DNA of 64,000 nt from Streptomyces sp. NBC_00569 (GTDB taxonomy: Bacteria > Actinomycetota > Actinomycetes > Streptomycetales > Streptomycetaceae): positions 5,750,001-5,814,000 of the forward strand of contig NZ_CP107783.1 in NCBI RefSeq assembly GCF_036345255.1. The letters run 5' to 3'. This document shows positions 1 through 6,400 of this stretch, one piece after another. The translations under genes and the position numbers were made by a program. The notes below the pieces were generated by a model that worked only from the letters and a program-made list of their open reading frames with translations, was not told the origin of the DNA and did no database searches. How positions within the stretch are numbered: the stretch's first letter is position 1; every line of letters begins with the position of its first letter.

Positions 1-110
1 CGGTCCTGGAGCTCGCCGACGACTTCGCGATGGAGATGACGCAGGGGCCCGCCCTGCACAGCCCCGCGGCGTCCTCGCCGGGGTGGCTGGCCCGCTATCC
101 GCGGGCGTGA
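1..110 (+). CDS. 3' end of an unidentified gene (partial)
   Basis: An open frame enters at the left edge and stops at TGA 108-110, giving the last 35 codons (…VLELADDFAMEMTQG… ending LARYPRA). Codon use looks like a genuine high-GC gene. It is tail-to-tail with the symporter gene on the other strand, 59 bases away. I do not recognise the family from this fragment. Confidence 0.55.
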   Translation, partial: VLELADDFAMEMTQGPALHSPAASSPGWLARYPRA

Positions 111-169
111 ACGCCGAAGCGCCGGACCGGCTGTGATCAGCCCGCCCGGCGCCCGGTGAGGAACGAGCC

Positions 170-1756
170 CTACGAGAGGCGTCCCGGCGGCTGCGTGCCG
201 ACGGTCCCGTCCTGCGGCTCCGCCGGCGCGGGAACCGCCGCCGCCCCGGTGGACCCGTCGTCGTCCGTGTTGATGCGCTCGATGAGGGCGTCCCGCTCCG
301 GGGAGTCCTCCGGCTTGAGGTAACCGATGAGGATGTAGAGCACGAGCGAGACGGCCAGCGGGATCGACACCTGGTACTCGAGCGGCACCCCGCCCTCGAC
401 GTTCCAGCTGATCGGGTAGTTGACCAGCCAGAAGGCGAGCAGACCCATGGCCCAGCTGGTGAGCGCCGCCGTGGGACCGGACTTGCGGAAGGTGCGCAGC
501 AGACCCAGCATCATCGGGATCGCGATCGGGCCCATCAGGCCCGCGACCCACTTGATGACGACGGTGATGATGTCCTTGAACGTGGGCGAGTTGACCTGTG
601 TGGCCACCGCCATGGACAGACCGAGGAAGATCACCGTGGTGAGGCGGGCGGCCAGCAGCCCCTTGTTCCCGACCCACTGCTCCTTCGCCTTCTTCGAGAC
701 CGCGGGTGCCACGTCACGGGTGAAGACGGCGGCGATGGCGTTCGCGTCGGAGGAGCACATGGCCATCGTGTGCGAGAAGAAGCCGACGATGACCAGGCCC
801 AACAGGCCGTGCGGCAGGAGCTGTTCGGTCATCAGGCCGTACGAGTCCGAACCGTCCGGCTTCTGTGCGTGCACCAGGAGCGGCGACACCCACATGGGGA
901 AGAAGAGGACGACGGGCCAGACCAGCCACAGGACCGCCGAGAGGCGGGCCGAGCGCGTGGCCTCGCGGGCGGAGCCGGTGGCCATGTAGCGCTGGGCCTG
1001 GTTGAGCATGCCGCCGTTGTACTCGAAGAGCTTGATGAAGAGGAACGCCAGCAGGAACACCGTGCCGTACGGGCCGACGAGCGGCTTGCCGTGGCCCGCG
1101 AGCTCGGGCTCGTCCCAGACGCCGAAGATGCCGCCGAACGGGCCGAGCTTGGAGACGACGGCGACGAACATGGCGACACCGGCGATGAGCTGGATGATGA
1201 ACTGCCCCAGCTCGGTGAGCGCGTCGGCCCACAGTCCGCCGATGGTGCAGTAGATCGCCGTGATGACGCCGGTGATCAGGATGCCCTGGTTGATGGAGAT
1301 GCCGGTGAAGACGGACAACAGGGTGGCGATGGCGGCCCACTTGGCGGCCACGTCCACGATCTTCAGGAGCATGCCCGACCAGGCCAGCGCCTGTTGGGTC
1401 TTCAGGTTGTAGCGGTTCTTGAGGTATTCGAGTGGCGACGCCACGTGCAGCCGTGACCGCAGCCGGTTGATGCGCGGCGCGAACAGTTTCGAGCCGATGG
1501 CGATGCCGAGCGCGATCGGGAACGACCACGTGACGAACGACGTCACGCCGTACGTGTAGGCGATGCCGGCGTATCCGGTGAACATGACGGCGCTGTAGCC
1601 GGACATGTGGTGCGAGATGCCGGAAAGCCACCAGGGCATCTTGCCGCCGGCCGTGAAGAAGTCGGAGACGTCGTCCACACGTTTGTGGGACCAGACGCCG
1701 ATCGCGACCATGATGCCGAAGTAGCCGATGAGCACGGCCCAGTCGAGACTGTTCAT
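170..1756 (-). CDS. Sodium:solute symporter (SSS family)
   Basis: 528-aa integral membrane protein of the solute:sodium symporter family, expected to couple Na+ entry to uptake of an organic substrate. The N-terminus begins directly with a membrane helix (MNSLDWAVLIGYFGIM), followed by the family-typical stretch around SDFFTAGGKMPWWL. Hydrophobic segments continue to about residue 485 and a short polar, Pro/Ala-rich tail ends the protein. Length fits the usual 13-14 helix members. The substrate cannot be read from sequence; a nearby SDR dehydrogenase on the same strand suggests a carbon source that is then oxidised. Its promoter region (1757-1963) carries a repeated palindromic element, so it is probably repressor controlled. 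Confidence 0.93.
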   Translation of the reverse strand: MNSLDWAVLIGYFGIMVAIGVWSHKRVDDVSDFFTAGGKMPWWLSGISHHMSGYSAVMFTGYAGIAYTYGVTSFVTWSFPIALGIAIGSKLFAPRINRLRSRLHVASPLEYLKNRYNLKTQQALAWSGMLLKIVDVAAKWAAIATLLSVFTGISINQGILITGVITAIYCTIGGLWADALTELGQFIIQLIAGVAMFVAVVSKLGPFGGIFGVWDEPELAGHGKPLVGPYGTVFLLAFLFIKLFEYNGGMLNQAQRYMATGSAREATRSARLSAVLWLVWPVVLFFPMWVSPLLVHAQKPDGSDSYGLMTEQLLPHGLLGLVIVGFFSHTMAMCSSDANAIAAVFTRDVAPAVSKKAKEQWVGNKGLLAARLTTVIFLGLSMAVATQVNSPTFKDIITVVIKWVAGLMGPIAIPMMLGLLRTFRKSGPTAALTSWAMGLLAFWLVNYPISWNVEGGVPLEYQVSIPLAVSLVLYILIGYLKPEDSPERDALIERINTDDDGSTGAAAVPAPAEPQDGTVGTQPPGRLS

Positions 1757-1786
1757 TGAGCCCCCTCCAGGGGTCTGGTCCTACTT

Positions 1787-1801
1787 ATGAACGCCGTTCA
1801 T
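1787..1801. promoter_or_regulatory. Perfect palindromic operator candidate upstream of the symporter
   Basis: ATGAACGCCGTTCAT is a perfect inverted repeat with 7-base arms about one central C, 31 bases upstream of the symporter start. It sits inside a longer element beginning CTACTTAT that recurs about 80 bases away. It looks like a dimeric repressor site; the regulator is not identifiable in the window. Confidence 0.5.
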
Positions 1802-1879
1802 GGTGTGGGGAGCCGAAGGGCCAGGACAACGGACCGGAGGGTCAAGGGACGGTAAAATCGTTCTACTTATTGACCTGCG

Positions 1880-1893
1880 TTCATGTCCATGAA
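1880..1893. promoter_or_regulatory. Second palindromic operator candidate
   Basis: TTCATG-TC-CATGAA, 6-base perfect arms. Together with the preceding CTACTTAT (1863-1870) it forms a second copy of the element at 1781-1802 (CTACTTAT … GTTCATG). The two copies share both flanks, which supports one regulator binding twice. Confidence 0.4.
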
Positions 1894-1963
1894 TCCGGAT
1901 GGGGGCAAAAAGGACCGCACGGCGGTGGGTGCCGTGCGGTCGGATCCAGCCGGTGGTGCGGAA

Positions 1964-2746
1964 CTACCGCATCAGCTCACCCGCGTTGACCAGAAGCGAC
2001 TGGCCGGTGATGGCCCGAGCCCGGTCGGAGGCGAGGAACACGGCGGCGTCCGCCACGTCCCCGTCCGTGGCCAGCTCGGGCAGCGCCATCCGCTCGGTGA
2101 GGCGCCCCAGGACCTCGTCCTGCGACACGCCCTCGGTGTGCGCGGTGAACTGGACGTACGCCTCGACCGGCGGCCCCCACATCCAGCCGGGCAGCACGGT
2201 GTTGACCCGGATGCGGTGCGGGCCGAGCTCGCGGGCCATGGAGTACATGGCCGAGGTCAGCGCGCCCTTCGAGGCCGCGTACGCCGCCTGCCGGACCTGG
2301 GAGGGCGCGGCGACGGCCGACTGTGTGCCGATGACGACGACGGAGCCGCCCCGCTCCTTGAGCGCGGGCAGGCAGGCCCGGGTCATGCGCAGCGTACCCA
2401 GCAGGTTCACGTCGATGACCTGCTGCCACGTCGAGAAGTCCGCGTCCTCCAGGCCGCCGAAGTAGCTGTCCCAGGCGGCGACATGGATCACGGCGTCGAC
2501 CCCGCCGAACCGCTCGCGCGCGAGCCCCGCGAGCGCCTCGCACCGGCTCTCGTCGGTGATGTCCGTCGCCGCGTACGCGGTGTGCGTACCGTCCGGGTCG
2601 ATCTCGGCGGCCGACTTCGCGAGGTTCGCCTCCGTGCGCGCGCCCAGCACGGCGTTGCCGCCGTCGCGCACCACGGCCGCGGCGACCTGGTGGCCGAGCC
2701 CGGCCCCGACCCCCGACACGACCACTGTCTTTCCGTTCAGGAGCAT
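1964..2746 (-). CDS. SDR-family NAD(P)-dependent oxidoreductase
   Basis: 260-aa classical short-chain dehydrogenase/reductase. It shows the cofactor motif SGVGAGLG (residues 11-18), a catalytic serine in VIGTQSA (about Ser143) and the YAASK motif (Tyr156, Lys160), followed by the PGWMWGPP segment that closes over the substrate. Length is normal. The start ATG at 2746 begins MLLNGKTVVV. It precedes the symporter gene on the same strand (207 bases between them) and is divergent from the 280-aa gene, sharing the 2747-2827 promoter region. It probably oxidises or reduces an alcohol/ketone in the same catabolic pathway. Exact substrate unknown. Confidence 0.93.
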   Translation of the reverse strand: MLLNGKTVVVSGVGAGLGHQVAAAVVRDGGNAVLGARTEANLAKSAAEIDPDGTHTAYAATDITDESRCEALAGLARERFGGVDAVIHVAAWDSYFGGLEDADFSTWQQVIDVNLLGTLRMTRACLPALKERGGSVVVIGTQSAVAAPSQVRQAAYAASKGALTSAMYSMARELGPHRIRVNTVLPGWMWGPPVEAYVQFTAHTEGVSQDEVLGRLTERMALPELATDGDVADAAVFLASDRARAITGQSLLVNAGELMR

Positions 2747-2827
2747 CCGGTCGCCTCCCGGCTATGGCAGTTCTTCTGACGGGGCGTCAGAGTAGGCCCG
2801 TCCGGTGGAGGAAGGAAGGGGAGCGTC

Positions 2828-3670
2828 GTGAGCGAGGACACGAGGAGTGAGGTGTACGCGGAGCTGGCATCGGTCGGCCCGTACGGGGTGCGCCCCGGGC
2901 ACGCCCTGATCACCATGGTCGAGCCGCATCCCGGCCACGAGTACGCGTACAACCGCTGGTACGAGGACGACCACTACTACGCCGGCGCGATGGCGATGCC
3001 CTGGATGAACTCGGGGCGCCGCTGGGTGGCCACGCGCGAACTTCAGCTCCTGCGCTACCCGGAGAAGTCGGCGGTCGCGCAGCCGGTCACCGCGGGCTGC
3101 TACATCTCCACGTACTGGATCACCGACGGCCGCTACGACGACCACATGAAGTGGACCGTCGGCATCAACAAGCGGCTCAACCGGGACGGGCGCGTCTATC
3201 AGGACCGCACGCACGTCTTCACCGCGTTCCAGGACCACGCGGCGACCGTGTACCGGGACGGGGCGGCCGGACCGCGCGACCACCACGCCCTCGACCACCC
3301 CTACCGGGGTCTGGTCGTGGAGGTCATCGACGCCGAAGGACCCGAGCGGCGCGAGGAGTTGCTGGAGTGGCTGCGCTCGCGGCACCTGCCGAAGCGGCTG
3401 GCCGGCTCACCGGCGGCGATGGTCACGGTCTTCCGCCCGACGCCGCTGCCGGGCGACCGCATGTCGTACGTGAAGCAGGTCGAGGGCGTCGACACCCGCC
3501 TCACCCTGCTGTGGTTCCTGGAGGCGGACCCGGCCCTCTGCTGGGAGGACCACTTCACGGGTCTGGACACGGCCGTTCACGAGTCGGGCCTCGGCCGCGT
3601 CGAGCTGGTGGCGCCGTTCATCCCGACGATCCCCGGCACGGACACGTACGTGGACCGGCTGCGCGGGTGA
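2828..3670 (+). CDS. Uncharacterised protein with EthD-like (dimeric alpha/beta barrel) features
   Basis: 280-aa soluble protein with GTG start preceded by a purine-rich GGAAGGAAGGGG tract. No signal peptide or membrane segment. The motif YNRWYEDDHYYAG (about residues 40-52) resembles the N-x-W-Y-x-x-x-H signature of EthD/dimeric alpha-beta-barrel proteins. A second half with LTLLWFLEADPALCWEDHF (about residues 220-240) could be a second barrel repeat. It is divergent from the SDR gene, so I infer a role in the same small-molecule catabolism, perhaps as a non-cofactor enzyme. The family assignment is inference only. Confidence 0.8.
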   Translation: MSEDTRSEVYAELASVGPYGVRPGHALITMVEPHPGHEYAYNRWYEDDHYYAGAMAMPWMNSGRRWVATRELQLLRYPEKSAVAQPVTAGCYISTYWITDGRYDDHMKWTVGINKRLNRDGRVYQDRTHVFTAFQDHAATVYRDGAAGPRDHHALDHPYRGLVVEVIDAEGPERREELLEWLRSRHLPKRLAGSPAAMVTVFRPTPLPGDRMSYVKQVEGVDTRLTLLWFLEADPALCWEDHFTGLDTAVHESGLGRVELVAPFIPTIPGTDTYVDRLRG

Positions 3671-3734
3671 TCCGGTGAAAAAGCCGAGCCCCCTCGGCCA
3701 GGACGGCGGGCCAGTCGAGAGGGCTCTTTCAGTA

Positions 3735-3796
3735 CCGCAGTGGTGCTCTGTTGGTGCCGAAATGGTGCTGTGATGCTGAGTTGGTGCTGTGTTGCG
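3735..3796. repeat. Short degenerate TGGTGC repeat cluster
   Basis: TGGTGC occurs four times within about 50 bases, with two longer TGGTGCTGTG copies, between the 280-aa gene and the convergent DUF397 gene. No open frame uses it convincingly. It may be a decayed end or simple slippage. Confidence 0.3.
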
Positions 3797-3816
3797 ATGG
3801 GGAGCTCTCCGATGCC

Positions 3817-4026
3817 TCAGGCGGCGTCGAAGGCGCCCCGGCTGACCTCGGTCACGAAGGAGTTCCATGAATCGGGGGCGAAGCCGATCGAGGGCCCCTC
3901 GGGGGCCTTCGAGTCCCGCACCGCGATCGCGGCCAGGAGGGGGGACTTGACCTCGACGCACGCGCCGTTGCCCGTCGAATAGGAGGACTTGGTCCAGGAA
4001 TTCGTGCCGCCCTGCTGAATTGCCAT
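3817..4026 (-). CDS. DUF397 domain-containing small protein
   Basis: 69-aa protein with the DUF397 pattern: W-x-KSSYS near residue 11, G-x-CVEV (residues 22-26), AVRDSK (34-39) and a W-x-x-F near residue 53. The start ATG at 4026 has a CGGAG ribosome site. Frames extending further upstream are not family-like. DUF397 proteins are nearly always found beside an XRE-type HTH/DUF5753 gene, as here (gene at 4282-5151, same strand). The pair belongs to the WhiJ-like family of Streptomyces developmental regulators, where the small partner is thought to modulate the DNA-binding protein. Confidence 0.9.
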   Translation of the reverse strand: MAIQQGGTNSWTKSSYSTGNGACVEVKSPLLAAIAVRDSKAPEGPSIGFAPDSWNSFVTEVSRGAFDAA

Positions 4027-4281
4027 TTTTTGCTCCGGTCTAGCCAGTGGTCGAATTGCTGTCACCGCTTCTGTGAAGCGGTTTGCGCCAACGTGGTACC
4101 TGATGGCGTGATCGACGCTACTCGCCAACATCGGTGCGCGAAGAGGCCATTCACTCGACCGGATGGCATATTCCAGTGGGGTCTTCCGCCCCGCCGCGGC
4201 GAAGGTGTACCGTGCGGCACTTTTCTCGCGCGGGGCGGATTCTGTCCCTCTGGAACACCTGGGGGCGGCCTCCGCGGTGCC

Positions 4282-5151
4282 CTAGAGGGCTTCCTGGAGC
4301 GCGTAATCCTGGGCGATCTTCGCGATGAACTGTCTGGATTGTTCCACATTCAGCGCCTGTGCCCGCAGATGCTCGTACATCACGCTGTACTTCTGTACAT
4401 CGTTGGCCTTTTCCAGATAGAGATCACTGGTGACGCCCTCGATGTAGACGACACTCGAATCCGCGGCGTCCGGGAACTCCAGAATCGCGTACTGGCCGTT
4501 CAGGCCCGGGTGCGCGCCCATGTCGAACGGAATGACCTGCACGGTCACATGGGGCAGCTGCGACTGCTCGACCAGGTGCTCCAGCTGCTCGCGCATGACG
4601 GCCCGGCTGCCGACGACGCGGCGCAGCGCCGACTCGTCGAGCACGGTCCACAGCCGCAGCGGGTTGTCCGGGGCCGCGATGCGCTCCTGGCGGCGGACGC
4701 GGACCTGGACCCGCTTGTCGATGTCGGTCGGCGTGGTCTCCGGGAGCGCGCCCGTGATCAGCGTCTCCGCGTACGCCCGGGTCTGCAGCAGACCGGGCAC
4801 GACCTGCGGATCGTAGACGCGCAGGCTCGCCGCGTCCGTCTCGAGTCCGATGTAGACGCTGTACGGGATGTCGCCGAAGGAGTGCCACCAGCCCTGCTGG
4901 CGGGAGTCCTTGGCCATCTGCATGAGGGAGTCGACGATGCGGTGGTCCTCGACCTCGTAGACCCCGCACAGGTCGCGGACGTCGCGCTGGCTGATGCTGC
5001 GCCGCCCGTTCTCGAGCCTGCTGATCTTCGACTGCGAGACCAGCAGCCGCTCGGCCACCTCTTCGGCCGTCATGCCTTTGAGCTCGCGGAGCCGGCGCAG
5101 CTCCTGGCCCAACCGGCGTCGCCTGACGGTGGGATTGACATTGGACGCCAC
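4282..5151 (-). CDS. XRE-family helix-turn-helix regulator with DUF5753 (WhiJ-like)
   Basis: 289-aa regulator. The N-terminal HTH_31/XRE domain spans about residues 10-75 (LRRLRELKGMTAEEVAERL, then SQSKISRLENGRRSIS). The remainder is a DUF5753 sensor-like domain with the typical QQGWWHSFGDIPYSVYIGLE stretch and a conserved FxMGAHPGLNGQYAILEFP region. Length is standard. It lies upstream of the DUF397 gene on the same strand, 255 bases apart. A 20-base palindrome at 5203-5222 sits just ahead of its start and is a good autoregulatory operator candidate. The target genes are unknown. Confidence 0.93.
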   Translation of the reverse strand: MASNVNPTVRRRRLGQELRRLRELKGMTAEEVAERLLVSQSKISRLENGRRSISQRDVRDLCGVYEVEDHRIVDSLMQMAKDSRQQGWWHSFGDIPYSVYIGLETDAASLRVYDPQVVPGLLQTRAYAETLITGALPETTPTDIDKRVQVRVRRQERIAAPDNPLRLWTVLDESALRRVVGSRAVMREQLEHLVEQSQLPHVTVQVIPFDMGAHPGLNGQYAILEFPDAADSSVVYIEGVTSDLYLEKANDVQKYSVMYEHLRAQALNVEQSRQFIAKIAQDYALQEAL

Positions 5152-5473
5152 GGGACGTGCACCTCCGGCTGCGTGCCTCTGTGATTCTTTGCGTATCTTG
5201 CGAATCTGCTGCTCAGCAGATTGCCACCCTGGGCTTCATACCGCTGGGAAACGGCGGATATGCGCAGCGGACACGACAGTTGGGCATGCGTGCGGACGTG
5301 TAGGGGGACGAGTGGTCGGCGTGGCCGGACATGCGGCCGCGCGGGGCGCCGGTCCGTGTCGTCGTCCCGACGTCCGGATCCGGCACCCCGCGCGGCTCAG
5401 CGGCTCCCGGACCGGTCTTTGGGGACTGCGGCGCGGCGCTGTTGCGGTGCGGGCTGTTCAGATGGTGCGGTGC
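5152..5473. other. Intergenic region with palindrome, no gene seen
   Basis: 322 bases between the WhiJ-like regulator and the GPP34 gene (both minus strand). It holds the promoter side of the regulator, with the palindrome at 5203-5222. I see no convincing small gene. Confidence 0.5.
5203..5222. promoter_or_regulatory. Palindrome upstream of the WhiJ-like regulator
   Basis: AATCTGCTG-CT-CAGCAGATT, 9-base perfect arms, 52 bases upstream of the regulator's start codon at 5151. Position suits an autoregulatory operator for the HTH protein; a hairpin in the leader RNA is an alternative. Confidence 0.45.
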
Positions 5474-6205
5474 TCAGTGCGCCACGGCGCGGGCCATCGA
5501 CCCGTGGTGCGGCTGCATCGGAACCCTGCCGGGGTCCGGTGCTCCCCTGCCCGGCGGGGCCGGGCTGCGGCGTGGCTGAGCGGCCACACCGTTCTGGACG
5601 TCCATCACGGCGTGCGCCACGAGGCCGCCCATGGGGTCGTGCCTGATCAGGTCCCGCAGCCGGGAGCGGGACGATCGTCCCTCGTTCCCCGGATACAGAT
5701 GCTTGCCGAGTCCGACCGCGTGGGCCAGTGCGGCGAGCGCCGCGGTCCGTGGGTCCGGCGGTACGCCGGTACGGATCGCGCTGTCCAGCCGGGACCTGAT
5801 CTCCCGGCTGATGGCCGTGTCCGTCGCCTGGTAGCGAGTCGTCGGCAGCACTCCGCACATCTGGCCGGCCACGGCATGGACCATGCCGCACCTTTCCAGA
5901 TGCGAGAGATACGTCTGGCGCAGCCCCAGTCGGGGCCCGCCGATCCAGTGCACCGCGCGTACCGGGGTGCCGCGCCTTCGCAGCAACTCCAGTGCGCAGT
6001 CCAAAGTCGGATCTCCGGTCGGCCGTGGTGCCACCACGGCGATACGATCCCCGTCTGGGGCTATCCGTCCGGCCAGCGCCAGCTCTACTAGCTGTGCTCC
6101 GGCCAGACCTAGGTCGAGCGACTGCGGCTGCGCTGTGGTACCCGTGGCCGGGTCCAGAGCGAGCAGCAGAAGCTCCTCCGGAATTGTTCTGCGGCTCCTG
6201 CCCAT
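5474..6205 (-). CDS. GPP34-family phosphoprotein (GOLPH3-like)
   Basis: 243-aa protein of the GPP34 family, which includes eukaryotic Golgi phosphoprotein 3. It opens with IPEELLLLALDPATG (residues 8-22), the family hallmark, followed by LVELALAGRIAPDGDRI. A helical C-terminal half contains the TAALAALAHAVGLGKHL segment seen in actinobacterial members. The start ATG at 6205 is set by a GGGGAGG ribosome site. Streptomyces genomes carry several paralogues, often clustered; function in bacteria is unknown, though membrane-lipid binding is plausible from the eukaryotic relatives. The C-terminal 35 residues are Pro/Arg-rich and look disordered. Confidence 0.9.
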   Translation of the reverse strand: MGRSRRTIPEELLLLALDPATGTTAQPQSLDLGLAGAQLVELALAGRIAPDGDRIAVVAPRPTGDPTLDCALELLRRRGTPVRAVHWIGGPRLGLRQTYLSHLERCGMVHAVAGQMCGVLPTTRYQATDTAISREIRSRLDSAIRTGVPPDPRTAALAALAHAVGLGKHLYPGNEGRSSRSRLRDLIRHDPMGGLVAHAVMDVQNGVAAQPRRSPAPPGRGAPDPGRVPMQPHHGSMARAVAH

Positions 6206-6400
6206 CCATGCCTCCCCGCGTGGATGAATGACAGGGTGACCCCTCTCACATTGGTCTGTCGAGGGTGCGTGGGTGCTATGTGCGGGAACCAGTAGGTATG
6301 TCGTTCTCGTCTACCACGTGGGTGAAGCCCCCACACAGGACACTGGTACATGGTTCGGACAGCAGCGGCGTAGCGCGTGGCGCGTAGCGAGGAGGCATCG

